Counted from the first letter of the stretch, positions 10,705-20,796 are shown. The stretch is DNA of 64,000 nt from Rhodobacteraceae bacterium PARR1 (GCA_002256185.1 NKIT01000003.1:1-64000); one strand, 5' to 3'. The notes: generated by a model not told the origin, from the letters alone. Numbers and translations: made by a program.

Positions 10705-10739
10705 TTTGTTGAAAAACAAAACAGAGATGTATTGCTCTG
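10705..10739. promoter_or_regulatory. Two adjacent inverted repeats TTTGTT-GAAA-AACAAA (10705-10720) and CAGAG-N8-CTCTG (10722-10739)
   Basis: Direct reading of both arms; candidate activator UAS for the downstream ALDH operon. Confidence 0.45.
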
Positions 10740-10831
10740 CTTCCATCGCTCAGGGAGGAGCACGGCAAGGACGGACGACCACAGCCGCAACGCTACGGGT
10801 TCCGTCATGCCGGTCACAAAGGGAGAGAGAC

Positions 10832-12304
10832 ATGGACGGATCCGCACCGATCTTTCTGGCGCAGGACGCTTGGGAAGGAAAAATCTTCTCGGGTGGCTGG
10901 GGCGCTGCTCAGGGTGGGGCCTATGAGGTGACGGCACCTGCTGATGGCAGCCATGTCGCCAAGGTTGGCAATGGCAATACCGCAGATGTCGCCCGCGCTG
11001 CCGCCGCTGCCGCCGCCGCCCAACCCGCATGGGAAGCAACCGCTCCGGCAGACCGCGCCCGTATCCTGAACGCTGCGGCAGACATCCTCGAGGCCAACCG
11101 TGATGAGCTGATCCCTTGGATCATCCGAGAGTCAGGCTCGATCTATCCCAAGGCTGCCATCGAGATCGAACATTCGGCCGGCTTCCTGCGTGCGGCCGCT
11201 TTCGCGGCAACCGAAGAAACCCGCAAAGTGATTCAGTCGCTGGACGGCCGCGACGAAGAGGTGATCCGCGTGGCGCATGGGGTTGTGGGCGTGATCTCAC
11301 CCTTCAATTTCCCGCTGATCCTTTCGATGCGCGCCATCGCTGCAGCCCTCGCGACCGGCAACGCGGTCGTCCATAAGCCCGATCCCCGCACACCGATCAG
11401 CGGCGGCATCATCATCGCCCGCATCTTTGAAGAGGCCGGTTTGCCAGCGGATCTGCTGCATATCATTCCCGGCGGCGCAGTCGTCGGAACGGCGCTGTGC
11501 GAAGACCGCAACGTCGCCATGGTTTCCTTTACCGGCTCACCCGGCGTGGGTGCCAAGGTTGGTGAGGCCTGTGGTCGCAATCTGAAAAAGGTGCAACTGG
11601 AACTGGGCGGCAAGAACGCCCTGATCATTCAGGACGACGCCGACTTTGCGCTGGCCGCCGCCAATGCCGCCTGGGGCACATGGCTGCATCAGGGGCAAAT
11701 CTGCATGGCAACTGGTCTGATCCTCGCCCCTGCCGCGATGGCTGACCAGCTTGCCGAAGAACTTGCCGCCAAGGCTGGCCGCCTGCCTGTTGGGAACCCT
11801 GCGACCGAACAATGCGCCTTGGGGCCGCTGATCTCGGATTCGCAGGTCGCGCTGGTCAAGGCGATTGTCGATGACGCCGTCGCCAAGGGGGCAAAGCTGC
11901 TTGCAGGCGGCACGCCCAAGGGTCGGATGTTTCCGGCAACCGTGCTGTCGGGCGTCAAGCCGGGCATGCGGGCCTTCGACGAAGAAATCTTCGGACCGGT
12001 CGCGGTTGTCGTGGCTTATCAAACGGACGAACACGCGATCCAACTGGCCAACATGTCGGAATTCGGTCTTGCCGCAGGGATCATCGCAAAAGACGTGAAC
12101 CGCGCCCGCCGCATGGGGATGCGGCTCAGGGTTGGCCATCTGCACATCAACGACCAGACTGTGATGGCCAGCCCGAACGCCCCCTTCGGCGGTCGCGGCA
12201 AATCGGGGAACGGCAGCCGTATCTCCGGCCCCGCCATCTGGGAAGAGTTCACGCAATGGGTCTGGATCACCTCGCGTCCCGACGCAGTGATGTATCCGTT
12301 CTGA
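10832..12304 (+). CDS. Aldehyde dehydrogenase (benzaldehyde/coniferyl-aldehyde DH-like)
   Basis: MDGSAPIFLAQDAWEGKIFSGGW...; NAD-binding FTGSPGVGAKVGEACGRNLKKVQLELGGKNALI, catalytic Cys in HQGQICMATG, EEIFGPVAVVV. Confidence 0.93.
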   Translation: MDGSAPIFLAQDAWEGKIFSGGWGAAQGGAYEVTAPADGSHVAKVGNGNTADVARAAAAAAAAQPAWEATAPADRARILNAAADILEANRDELIPWIIRESGSIYPKAAIEIEHSAGFLRAAAFAATEETRKVIQSLDGRDEEVIRVAHGVVGVISPFNFPLILSMRAIAAALATGNAVVHKPDPRTPISGGIIIARIFEEAGLPADLLHIIPGGAVVGTALCEDRNVAMVSFTGSPGVGAKVGEACGRNLKKVQLELGGKNALIIQDDADFALAAANAAWGTWLHQGQICMATGLILAPAAMADQLAEELAAKAGRLPVGNPATEQCALGPLISDSQVALVKAIVDDAVAKGAKLLAGGTPKGRMFPATVLSGVKPGMRAFDEEIFGPVAVVVAYQTDEHAIQLANMSEFGLAAGIIAKDVNRARRMGMRLRVGHLHINDQTVMASPNAPFGGRGKSGNGSRISGPAIWEEFTQWVWITSRPDAVMYPF

Positions 12305-12390
12305 TCTGAAACCTCACCACCCTGACGCTTCTGTCCGCCCTCCCCGTGCGGGGCGGCCGGAAGCGGCTTGGCCAAGCGAAAGACCAAGAC

Positions 12391-13158
12391 ATGAGCTTAA
12401 ACGGAAAGACCATCGCCATAACCGGGGCCTCTTCGGGGATCGGCGCAGAGATCGCCCGCCTTGCCCGGTTTCAGGGCGCGCATGTGATCGGACTGGATCG
12501 CAATGATCCGATGATCACACTGGACGGCTTCGTGAAGATCGACATGGGAGACGCGGCGGCGATTGACGCGGCGGTGACGGCCCTGCCGTCGGGCATCCAT
12601 GCGCTGGTAAACGCGGCGGGGGTGTCGGGCCTTGCGGACAAGGACGTGGTGGCGCGGGTCAATTATCTGGGATTGCGGCATCTGACCGAGGCGCTGTTGC
12701 CAAAAATCGCCAAGGGCGGTGCCGTGGTGAACATCACGTCCATCCTCGGCGCGGAATGGCCCAAGCGGCTAGATGCGCACAAGGGCCTTGCCGCGACCAC
12801 GACCTGGGCCGAAGGCGCGGCGTGGCTAAAGAAGCACCCGGTGCCGCAGGACAGCTGCTATCAGTATTTCAAGGAAGCGCTGGTCGTCTGGACCAAGAAG
12901 CGCGGCTACGACCTGTTCATGCAGCGCGACATCCGCATGAATTCGGTCGCGCCCGGCCCGGTCTTTACCCCGATCCTTGGCGATTTCGTCCAGATGTTGG
13001 GCGAAGAGCGCGTGGCCGCCGATGCTGCCAACATCAAGCGTCCCGCCATCGCGGACGAGATCGCGCCGCCGGTGCTGTTCCTGTGTTCAGACGCAGCACG
13101 CTGGGTGACCGGCATCAACCTGCCCGTCGATGGCGGCATCGACGCACTTTACGTGTGA
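12391..13158 (+). CDS. SDR oxidoreductase (coniferyl-alcohol dehydrogenase-like)
   Basis: MSLNGKTIAITGASSGIGAEIARLARFQGAHVIGLDRND; NAAG; VNITSILGAEWPKRL; extended insert CYQYFKEALVVWTKKRG replaces standard YxxxK spacing, as in coniferyl alcohol/3-alpha-hydroxysteroid type SDRs. Confidence 0.85.
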   Translation: MSLNGKTIAITGASSGIGAEIARLARFQGAHVIGLDRNDPMITLDGFVKIDMGDAAAIDAAVTALPSGIHALVNAAGVSGLADKDVVARVNYLGLRHLTEALLPKIAKGGAVVNITSILGAEWPKRLDAHKGLAATTTWAEGAAWLKKHPVPQDSCYQYFKEALVVWTKKRGYDLFMQRDIRMNSVAPGPVFTPILGDFVQMLGEERVAADAANIKRPAIADEIAPPVLFLCSDAARWVTGINLPVDGGIDALYV

Positions 13159-13231
13159 GCACAGACGCGACGCACCGCAATCGCACGGCGCGTCGACACG
13201 ACAAGAAACATCAAACGGGAGGAAATCGACC

Positions 13232-14551
13232 ATGACAGAGTTTGCTTCGCCCACGGCTTTGCCTTCGCACGGCGGCATCAGCCGTCGCAGCTTTAACCGC
13301 CTGATTGCGGGTTCCGCGCTGGCAGCACCGCTGATCGGCACCCGCGCCTTCGGGCAGGACGCCGCCACCTTCAAGATCGGCTACATCGGGCCACAATCCG
13401 GCCCCTTGGGCATTTTCGGCGCGCATGACGGCTATCTGATCGACGCCATCAGAGCAAATCTGGCGGGCGGCATCGATGTCGGCGGCAGCAAAATGAACGT
13501 GGAGATCATCACAGCCGACACGCAGTCAGACCCGGTGCGCGCCAGCCAGATCACCCGCGACATGATCAACTCGGAAGCGCCGGACCTGATCCTGACCCAT
13601 TCTGCGCCCGAAACCGTCAATCCGGTGTCGGATGCCTGTGAGGCTGGCGCGACCCCCTGCCTGTCGACTGTCGCCCCATGGGAAGCATTCTACTTTGGCC
13701 GCGGTGGCAAGCCGGGCGAGCAGTCGTTCAAGTGGACATTCCACTTCTCCTTCGGCTCAGGCAATTTCGTCAATCTCTACGATGGCCAGTGGTCGCTTCT
13801 GGAGACGAACAAAAAGGTCGGCACACTGATCCCGTCGGACGCCGACGGCAATGCGATCCGCGCCGGTCTGCTGCCGGCAATGGCCGAAAAAGGCTGGGAC
13901 GTCGTCGATCCCGGCCCATACGAGAACATGAGTCAGGACTTCACCACCCAGATCGAGGCCTTCAAGTCGGCGGGCGTCGAGATTGTGGTCTGCTTCCCCT
14001 TCCCGCCCGATTTCCCGGTGTTCTGGCGTCAAGCCGCGCAACGGGGTTTGGCGCAGCAGTTGAAGGTCATGCAGATGGCCAAAGCGGGACTGTTTGCTGC
14101 CGAAATGGAAGCTCTGGGCGATCTGGGTCAGGGTCTTTGCACTGGGGTCTATTGGCACCCGGCCTTTCCGTTCTCGTCCACGGCCGCTGGCCTGTCGAAC
14201 GCCGATCTGGGCAAAGCCTACGAGGCTGCAACGGGCGCGCAATGGGCGCAGGCCCTTGGCGCGTCAGCCTCGCTGTTTGATGCGGCCATTGCTCTGGCTC
14301 AGCATTCAGGCAACCCGAAGGACAAGGAGGCATTGGCCGCCACCCTACCCAAGCTCAAGGCCGAAACAGCCGTGGGCACGGTCGATTTCAGCGCGGGCCC
14401 GGTCCCGAATTGCGCCGTCAGCGGTCTTGCGGGCGGGCAATGGAACAAGGCCGCAGAAGGGCCATTCCAGTTCCAGCTCGACCTCGTGTCGAACGCCGAC
14501 TTCCCGCAGATCCAGCTCACCTCGGACTTCAAGCCGCTGGCCTTTGGCTAA
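13232..14551 (+). CDS. Liv-type ABC transporter substrate-binding protein (Tat-like signal)
   Basis: MTEFASPTALPSHGGISRRSFNRLIAGSALAAPLIGTRAFGQDAATFKIGYIGPQSGPLGIFGAHD; followed by livG/F/H/M-like genes. Confidence 0.93.
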   Translation: MTEFASPTALPSHGGISRRSFNRLIAGSALAAPLIGTRAFGQDAATFKIGYIGPQSGPLGIFGAHDGYLIDAIRANLAGGIDVGGSKMNVEIITADTQSDPVRASQITRDMINSEAPDLILTHSAPETVNPVSDACEAGATPCLSTVAPWEAFYFGRGGKPGEQSFKWTFHFSFGSGNFVNLYDGQWSLLETNKKVGTLIPSDADGNAIRAGLLPAMAEKGWDVVDPGPYENMSQDFTTQIEAFKSAGVEIVVCFPFPPDFPVFWRQAAQRGLAQQLKVMQMAKAGLFAAEMEALGDLGQGLCTGVYWHPAFPFSSTAAGLSNADLGKAYEAATGAQWAQALGASASLFDAAIALAQHSGNPKDKEALAATLPKLKAETAVGTVDFSAGPVPNCAVSGLAGGQWNKAAEGPFQFQLDLVSNADFPQIQLTSDFKPLAFG

Positions 14552-14569
14552 GACTTACACCGCAAACGG

Positions 14570-14599
14570 GGCCGGGGCGCGCATTCGTGCGCCCCGGCC
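14570..14599 (+). terminator. Intercistronic 11-bp-stem hairpin GGCCGGGGCGC-N8-GCGCCCCGGCC
   Basis: Perfect inverted repeat between the SBP stop (14551) and the ATPase start (14616); no T-tract. Confidence 0.6.
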
Positions 14600-14615
14600 T
14601 GTGCTGGCAGGGGGA

Positions 14616-15368
14616 ATGCTTTTGGACATGTCGCAGATACGGGCAGAACCGATGCTGCGCGCACGGGGGGTGAACAAATCCTACGGCGCGCTCAAGGTGC
14701 TGCTTGATGTGGATTTTCAGGTGGCAGCGGGCGAGGCCGTGGGGATCGTCGGCCCGAACGGGGCGGGAAAGACCACGCTTTTCGGGGCGCTGGCCGGATC
14801 GTTCCCCATCACATCGGGTGAGATTTATCTGCAAGGCCAGAATCTTGCGGGCACATCTTCAGGCGAGCGGTGCCGTATGGGCCTTGCCCGCACCTATCAG
14901 GTGCCACGTCCGTTTCTGGGGATGACGGTGTTTGAAAATGTCCATGTCGCGGGCATGTCGGGGGCTGGCCTGTCCAGCGCAGATGCGGCGGCAGAGGGCG
15001 CGGACATCCTGCGCGACACTGGCCTTTTGGCATTGGCAAACCGGCCGACTGCTGCGCTTGGCCTTCTGGACCGCAAACGGCTGGAAGTCGCGCGCGCCCT
15101 TGCCACCAAGCCTCATGTGATCCTTTTGGACGAAATCGGCGGCGGTCTGACCGAGGCAGAGCTTGGCGCACTCGTCGACCTGATCCGCCAGTTGCAGGCC
15201 AGCGGCATGACTGTGGTCTGGATCGAACATATTTTGCACGCCCTGCTGCGGGTGGTGACCCGTCTGGTCTGCATGGCCGAAGGCCGTGTGCTGGCCGAAG
15301 GCAACCCGCGCGAAGTGATGGCCCATCCCGAAGTGCAACGCGCCTATCTGGGGAGCAGCCCTGAATGA
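14616..15368 (+). CDS. Branched-chain-type ABC transporter ATP-binding protein (LivG-like)
   Basis: IVGPNGAGKTTLFGALAGSFPITSGEIYLQG; LGLLDRKRLEVARALATKPHVILLDEIGGGLTEAE. Alternative start 14628. Confidence 0.93.
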   Translation: MLLDMSQIRAEPMLRARGVNKSYGALKVLLDVDFQVAAGEAVGIVGPNGAGKTTLFGALAGSFPITSGEIYLQGQNLAGTSSGERCRMGLARTYQVPRPFLGMTVFENVHVAGMSGAGLSSADAAAEGADILRDTGLLALANRPTAALGLLDRKRLEVARALATKPHVILLDEIGGGLTEAELGALVDLIRQLQASGMTVVWIEHILHALLRVVTRLVCMAEGRVLAEGNPREVMAHPEVQRAYLGSSPE

Positions 15369-16099
15369 CCACAGGCAAAATCGCCCTGTTGCTGGTCGAT
15401 GCCGTTGGCCGTCACGGCCAGTTGCAGGCCGTCAAATCCCTGTCCCTGAGTATCGCCGAGAATGAGGTGGTCGCCCTGATCGGGGCCAATGGCGCGGGCA
15501 AGACGACGCTGATGCGCATGCTGGCGGGGCTGCATCCGTTGGCCGAGGGGCGGTTGGCGCTGTTCGGCAACGATGTCACCGCCCTGCCCGCACATGACCG
15601 GGTCAAGGCCGGAATCGTGCTGTCGCCCGAAGGGCGGCGGCTTTTTGGCGACATGACCGTGCGCGAGAACCTGATGATCGCTGCGGAAAACGGTCGGCGT
15701 GGCGATTGGACCGTGGCGACCGCCTGCGATGCCTTTCCCCAGATTGTCCCGCTCTTGGACCGTCCGGCGGGCGGCTTGTCAGGTGGGCAGCGGCAGGCGG
15801 TGGCCATCGCGCGGGCGCTGGTCGCCAACCCTTCGGTGCTGCTGCTGGACGAAGTATCGCTGGGCCTGTCCCCTGCGGCGGTTGACGGGGTTTATCAATC
15901 CCTTGCCGCCTTGCGCGGGCGCATGACGATGGTTGTCGTCGAACAAGACCTGACACGGGCGATGAGCTTTGCCGAACGGCTGATCTGCATGGCCGAAGGC
16001 GTGCTGGAACTGGATGGCAATCCGGCGGTGCTGACGCGCGAAGAGATCACCAACGCCTATTTCGGCATCCATAAAACAACAGGGGCGAGCCATGCTTGA
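15365..16099 (+). CDS. Branched-chain-type ABC transporter ATP-binding protein (LivF-like)
   Basis: LIGANGAGKTTLMRMLAGLHPLAEG; LSGGQRQAVAIARALVANPSVLLLDEVSLGLSP. Confidence 0.95.
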   Translation: MTTGKIALLLVDAVGRHGQLQAVKSLSLSIAENEVVALIGANGAGKTTLMRMLAGLHPLAEGRLALFGNDVTALPAHDRVKAGIVLSPEGRRLFGDMTVRENLMIAAENGRRGDWTVATACDAFPQIVPLLDRPAGGLSGGQRQAVAIARALVANPSVLLLDEVSLGLSPAAVDGVYQSLAALRGRMTMVVVEQDLTRAMSFAERLICMAEGVLELDGNPAVLTREEITNAYFGIHKTTGASHA

Positions 16100-17018
16100 G
16101 GCGCTGATCCAGGGCATCCTGTTGGGTGGTTATTATGCCGTGCTTGCGGCCGGGCTGTCGCTGATGTTCGGGGTGGTGCGTTTCATCAACCTTGCGCATG
16201 GCGACATGGCCGTGTTGGGGGCGATGATCGCCTTGTGGTTTGTGCAGGGGGTCGGCTTGAGTGTCAGTTTGGCAATCGCGGTGACCCTGCCCGCGATGGC
16301 CGCCTTGGGCTGGCTGATGCAGCGGCTGATCTTTGAACGCGCCCTGCGCGGTGGCTTTCTGATCCCTATCCTGACGACCATCGGCCTTGGTGCTGCCTTG
16401 CAGAACGGGATGTTCGGCCTGTTCGGTTCTGAAACCAAATCGCTTGGCGCGCATATTGGCGGGCTGTCCTGGGCCAGTTGGGAATTGCCGGGGGGGATCT
16501 TTCTGGGGCAGTTGCCCGTCTACATGTTCCTGACCGCGATCGTGGTGCTGGGGACGCTTCATCTGGTGCTGACGCGCACCGCCTTTGGCCGTGCGGTGCG
16601 GGCCACGGCGACGGATGCCGATGCTGCCGCCCTGTGCGGGATCGACGCGCGGCGGGTGCATCGGGGGGCTGCGGCCATCGCCGTGGCGCTGGCGGGGCTG
16701 GCTGGTATCTTTCTTGCCCTGCGGGCGCAAGTCACGCCATTTGCCGGGCCGATGCTGTTGATCTTTGCCTTTGAGGCGGTGGTGATCGGCGGTATCGGCT
16801 CGCTTCGCGGCACGCTGCTGGGGGGGATAGCTCTGGGCGTGGCACAGGCGCTTGGCGGGCTGATCTCGCCGCAGTTTTCCATCCTTGCCGGGCATGTCGT
16901 GTTCCTGACCGTGCTGGGCTGGCGCATGTCGCAAGTGGCGGCGGCGGATCGCGGCGGCTGGCGCAGCGCCTATGCCGCGCTGATCCTGAAACACAAGACG
17001 GCAGGGGGCAAGCGATGA
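16092..17018 (+). CDS. Branched-chain-type ABC transporter permease (LivH-like)
   Basis: MLEALIQGILLGGYYAVLAAGLSLMFGVVRFINLAHGDMAVLGAM; hydrophobic throughout. Confidence 0.95.
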   Translation: MLEALIQGILLGGYYAVLAAGLSLMFGVVRFINLAHGDMAVLGAMIALWFVQGVGLSVSLAIAVTLPAMAALGWLMQRLIFERALRGGFLIPILTTIGLGAALQNGMFGLFGSETKSLGAHIGGLSWASWELPGGIFLGQLPVYMFLTAIVVLGTLHLVLTRTAFGRAVRATATDADAAALCGIDARRVHRGAAAIAVALAGLAGIFLALRAQVTPFAGPMLLIFAFEAVVIGGIGSLRGTLLGGIALGVAQALGGLISPQFSILAGHVVFLTVLGWRMSQVAAADRGGWRSAYAALILKHKTAGGKR

Positions 17019-17998
17019 CAAAGACACCACTTCTTGGCATGGCATCGGCAGACCGCCGATTGATCTGGCTGGCGGCTTCGGCACTTGCGGTTCTGGCCAT
17101 CCTGCCAGCCTTTGGTTCGGCGCTGGCGGTCGACAAGCTGACCTATCTGTTCATCCTGATCATGTTTGCCACCATGTGGAACCTGCTGGCGGGCTATGCA
17201 GGCCTTGTGTCGGTCGGCCAACAGGCCTTTGTCGGGCTGGGTGGCTATGCTATGGTGCGGATGGTCGATGCGGGCCTGCCGCCCTTTCCGGCCATCTTCA
17301 TTGCCGCCCTCTGCACCGGCGTGGTGGCTTGGGCGATGTCATGGTTCGTGCTGCGCATGAAGGCTGGCGAATTCGCCATCGCCACTTGGGTCATCGCCGA
17401 GGCGATCCGCGCCATGGTGTCCTTTGACCCGATCATCCAGGGGGAAACCGGCACCTCGATCACTGCGCTCAATGCCTATGCGCCCGAGATGCGGCGTCTG
17501 ACGATCTATCTTCTGGCACTGGCGACGACCGCGCTGATGGTTTGGGGCAGTTGGAAGCTGCTGCAAGGCCGCACCGGCGCCGAAGCGCAGGCGATCCGCG
17601 ACGATGAAGAGGCCGCAGCATCCGTCGGGATTTCGACCTTTCAGGTCAAACAACGCATCTACATTCTGGCTTCGATCGGCTGCGCCGTGGCCGGAACGCT
17701 GTGGCTGGCCTCGGCCATCACCTTTCAGCCGCGCACGGGGTTCGGGGTGCAATGGTCGGTGTTCATGCTGTTCATGGTGCTTGTGGGCGGCATCGGCACC
17801 TTCATAGGGCCGATCCTCGGGGCGCTGTTGTTCTTTGCCCTGCAAGAGATCTTTGGCGATTTCGGCGCGTGGTATCTGGCGGGTGTCGGCATCGTCGCCA
17901 TCCTTTTTGCGCTGTATCTGCCGCGCGGGATTGTCGGGCTGTGGCTGGACAAGGGCCGGGATGAGCCGCTGACGATGCGAAAACGGCTGGGAATTTAA
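17015..17998 (+). CDS. Branched-chain-type ABC transporter permease (LivM-like)
   Basis: AGYAGLVSVGQQAFVGLGGYAMV; IRDDEEAAASVGISTFQVKQRIYILASIGCAVAGTLW; operon position. Confidence 0.95.
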   Translation: MTKTPLLGMASADRRLIWLAASALAVLAILPAFGSALAVDKLTYLFILIMFATMWNLLAGYAGLVSVGQQAFVGLGGYAMVRMVDAGLPPFPAIFIAALCTGVVAWAMSWFVLRMKAGEFAIATWVIAEAIRAMVSFDPIIQGETGTSITALNAYAPEMRRLTIYLLALATTALMVWGSWKLLQGRTGAEAQAIRDDEEAAASVGISTFQVKQRIYILASIGCAVAGTLWLASAITFQPRTGFGVQWSVFMLFMVLVGGIGTFIGPILGALLFFALQEIFGDFGAWYLAGVGIVAILFALYLPRGIVGLWLDKGRDEPLTMRKRLGI

Positions 17999-18024
17999 GG
18001 CGGGGCCGTGGTGGCCTTTGGAAA

Positions 18025-18870
18025 GTGAAGATGGAAGATCGTTATATCAAGGTTGATGGGGTCACGCTGCGCTATCGTGACACCGGGGGGGCGGGCGTGC
18101 CGATCGTGCTGACCCATGGCATCTCTGGTTGTTTGGAACTCTGGACGCCACAGTTGCGCGATCTGGGGGCAACCCGCCGCGTGATTGCCTGGGATGTGCC
18201 GAACCACGGGCTGTCTGATCTGACCGGCCGGGTTGAGAATTGGGACAGCTACGCCGCATGGCTGCTGCGCTTTGTTGATGCCTTGGGGCTGGATGGCTTT
18301 ATCGCGGCGGGCAATTCGATGGGTGGGGCGCTTTCGTTGCGCGTGGCGGGACTTGCACCAACCCGCGTGAAGGGCGTGATGCTGGCCAATGCAGCCTCCC
18401 TCGGGCCTGAGGTGTTCCCGGTGTTTCGGATGATGACCCTGCCGATTTTGGGCGATCTGATGACCAAGCCCAGCAAAAAGGGCGTGGACATGGCGCTGTC
18501 CGCCATCGTCAAGGATCAGGCCTGCGTCGATGCCGACCTGCGTGCCGCGATGCTGCGCGATCAGTTCAAGCCGGGGGGGGCTGCGGCCTTTGTCGCCACC
18601 TTGCGCGCCTGCACCACGATCTTCGGACAACGCGCCGTGACGTGGAAAGCCAGCCAGCAGTTGCTCTCAACGCTTGACGTGCCGATGCTGATCCTGCACG
18701 GCCGCGAGGATAAGGTGCTGCCGGTCAAACACAGCGAAGAAGCCGCCAAACGTGCCAAGCGCGCGAAACTGGTCGTGCTGGAAAACTGCGGCCACACGCC
18801 CCAGATCGAACAGCCTGCGGCGTTTAACGCGGCTTTGAGCACGTTTGCAGCCTCACTCGGCGGGGTTTGA
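18025..18870 (+). CDS. Alpha/beta hydrolase
   Basis: LTHGISGCLELW; nucleophile elbow AAGNSMGGALSL; HGREDKVLPV; ENCGHTPQIEQP. Confidence 0.92.
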   Translation: MKMEDRYIKVDGVTLRYRDTGGAGVPIVLTHGISGCLELWTPQLRDLGATRRVIAWDVPNHGLSDLTGRVENWDSYAAWLLRFVDALGLDGFIAAGNSMGGALSLRVAGLAPTRVKGVMLANAASLGPEVFPVFRMMTLPILGDLMTKPSKKGVDMALSAIVKDQACVDADLRAAMLRDQFKPGGAAAFVATLRACTTIFGQRAVTWKASQQLLSTLDVPMLILHGREDKVLPVKHSEEAAKRAKRAKLVVLENCGHTPQIEQPAAFNAALSTFAASLGGV

Positions 18871-18872
18871 CC

Positions 18873-19256
18873 TTAGTCCTGCCCATCAAAGGACGACCGG
18901 GCCGTATCAATCTCGGCCCGGTTTTCGATGACCCAAGCGGCAAGGCCGGACAGGCGCAGGAACAGACTTTCCCCAAGCGGGCGCAGGCGGTAATCCACGC
19001 GCGGCGGGGCGGTGGGGGTGACGATACGCTCTACCAGCCCATCACGTTCCAGCTTTCGCAGGGTGTGGGTCAGCATCTTTTGCGACACATCCGGTATATC
19101 GCGGCGCAATTCGGAAAACCGCCGCGACCCGACCGACAGCGCGGCCATCACCAGAATGGACCATTTATCACCGATCCCATCCAACACCTGCCGCACCGGG
19201 CAGTTCGCCGGATCGAGGGAAATCCGGGGCAGTTCGGGGGCGGCATCAAGGGTCAT
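18873..19256 (-). CDS. HxlR family transcriptional regulator
   Basis: [59 protein letters not shown]. Confidence 0.93.
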   Translation of the reverse strand: MTLDAAPELPRISLDPANCPVRQVLDGIGDKWSILVMAALSVGSRRFSELRRDIPDVSQKMLTHTLRKLERDGLVERIVTPTAPPRVDYRLRPLGESLFLRLSGLAAWVIENRAEIDTARSSFDGQD

Positions 19257-19379
19257 GATCTTCTTTCAACGCGATGAGCGAATTCTGCGTGGTTACCAAA
19301 TGGTGCCTCCTTTTCCAACTCTAAAGAATCAATTATGTGGTTAGTCACCAAAAGATACCATGCATAAAGGGTAAACCAA

Positions 19380-20261
19380 ATGGAACTTCTGAACCGCAGA
19401 ACCTTGTTGAAAACCGCTGCCGCCTCGGGTGCTGCTGCGGCGTTGTTGCCGTCGCTGGCCCATGCCTCCGCCTCGGGGACAGAGCTTTTCACCTCGGATG
19501 AAGCCGGGCTTTTGGTGGATAGCACCGTGATCTTGGGCGAAAAATCCGCCGTTCTGATCGACGCGCAATTCACCGCAGGCAATGCGGGCCTGCTGGCCGA
19601 CATGATCGCCGCAACGGGCCGCACGCTGGAAAGCATCCTGATCACGCATATCCACCCGGATCACATTCTGGGTCTGCCGGTCTTGTTGGACCGCTTCCCG
19701 CAGGCCAAGGCCTATGCACAGACCGATATTCAGGGGATCTTGTCGCAGATCCTTGGCGGCATGCACGGGCAGATCGCAGGTGCAGCCCCCGCAGGCGTGT
19801 TTGCTGACCGCTTTGTCGTGCCAGAGGCGCTGAGCGCGGATCACATCCTGCTGGAAGGCGAGCGGATTGAGATTCTGCCCCCCATGGCCGGCGATACCGC
19901 GCTGATCACGCCGGTGCATATCCCCAGCCTGAACACGCTGATCGCGACCGACATCGCCTATATCGACACCCACCTGTGGATGGAAGAAGTCGCCGCCTCC
20001 GGCACCGACGCATGGCGCGCCAGTGTCGAAACCCTGCGCGCCATCGGTGCCAAGACCGTCATCCCCGGCCACCGCAAAACCGCCAGCCCGAATGACGCCT
20101 CGGTGTTTGATGCCACCATCGCCTACCTTGATCACTGGGAAAAGGCGCGAGCCGCTTCGGCCAATGCCGAAGAATTCCGCGCCAAGCTGTTGGTCGGCAC
20201 CGAGGACCTTGGCTTTGCCTTTGCCATTGATCGCGGTGTCGCAGCGGCCTTTCCGGCCTAA
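19380..20261 (+). CDS. MBL-fold metallo-hydrolase with signal peptide
   Basis: MELLNRRTLLKTAAASGAAAALLPSLAHA; ILITHIHPDHILGLPVLLDRF; TVIPGHRK. Confidence 0.92.
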   Translation: MELLNRRTLLKTAAASGAAAALLPSLAHASASGTELFTSDEAGLLVDSTVILGEKSAVLIDAQFTAGNAGLLADMIAATGRTLESILITHIHPDHILGLPVLLDRFPQAKAYAQTDIQGILSQILGGMHGQIAGAAPAGVFADRFVVPEALSADHILLEGERIEILPPMAGDTALITPVHIPSLNTLIATDIAYIDTHLWMEEVAASGTDAWRASVETLRAIGAKTVIPGHRKTASPNDASVFDATIAYLDHWEKARAASANAEEFRAKLLVGTEDLGFAFAIDRGVAAAFPA

Positions 20262-20298
20262 TCGCCTTTACCGCAACCCTTAGACACACGGGGACATC

Positions 20299-20742
20299 AT
20301 GTCATTCGTCCGTAACACCACACTCGCCAGTGACTTTGCGCTGTTGGCCTTTGCGGCACCCGCAGTGGCGCAGCCGTCCAACAAGGACTTCGTCGTTCAG
20401 GCGGTGACAGAGTTGTTCATCAACGGTGATGGCACGGCGATTGATCGCTACTGGGCCGAGGATTACATCCAGCGCAACCCGATGTTCCCATCGGGCAGCG
20501 CCGTGATCCGTGAGGCGTTCTCGAACATGCCTGAGGATTTCAAATATGAGATCGGAATGGTCATTGCCGAAGACGATCTTGTGGCCATTCACGGCCGCTA
20601 CACGGGGTTCACCCCAACGCCGCTGATCGTCGTCGACATCTATCGGGTCGAGGATGGCAAGATCAAGGAACATTGGGATATCGGCCAGCCAGAGGTGCTG
20701 GAGACAGTCTCGGGCAATCCGATGTTCGAACCGATGAAGTGA
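20299..20742 (+). CDS. SnoaL-like/NTF2-fold protein (exported)
   Basis: N-terminal signal-like segment; FINGDGTAIDRYWAEDYIQRNPMFPSG...LVAIHGRYTGFTPTPLIVVDIYRVEDGKIKEHWDIGQPE. Confidence 0.88.
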   Translation: MSFVRNTTLASDFALLAFAAPAVAQPSNKDFVVQAVTELFINGDGTAIDRYWAEDYIQRNPMFPSGSAVIREAFSNMPEDFKYEIGMVIAEDDLVAIHGRYTGFTPTPLIVVDIYRVEDGKIKEHWDIGQPEVLETVSGNPMFEPMK

Positions 20743-20762
20743 CGCAGCCTGATTGAATGGAA

Positions 20763-20784
20763 CGGGCGGGGAAAACCCCGCCCG
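20763..20784. terminator. Bidirectional terminator-like hairpin CGGGCGGGG-AAAA-CCCCGCCCG
   Basis: Perfect 9-bp stem, 4-nt loop, between convergent genes. Confidence 0.75.
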
Positions 20785-20796
20785 CTCTGCCGTGCG

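Noticed and set aside
10731-10740. Possible sigma54 -12 element (TTGC) upstream of the ALDH gene
   Set aside because: No GG dinucleotide at the required upstream spacing, so not called as a -24/-12 promoter.
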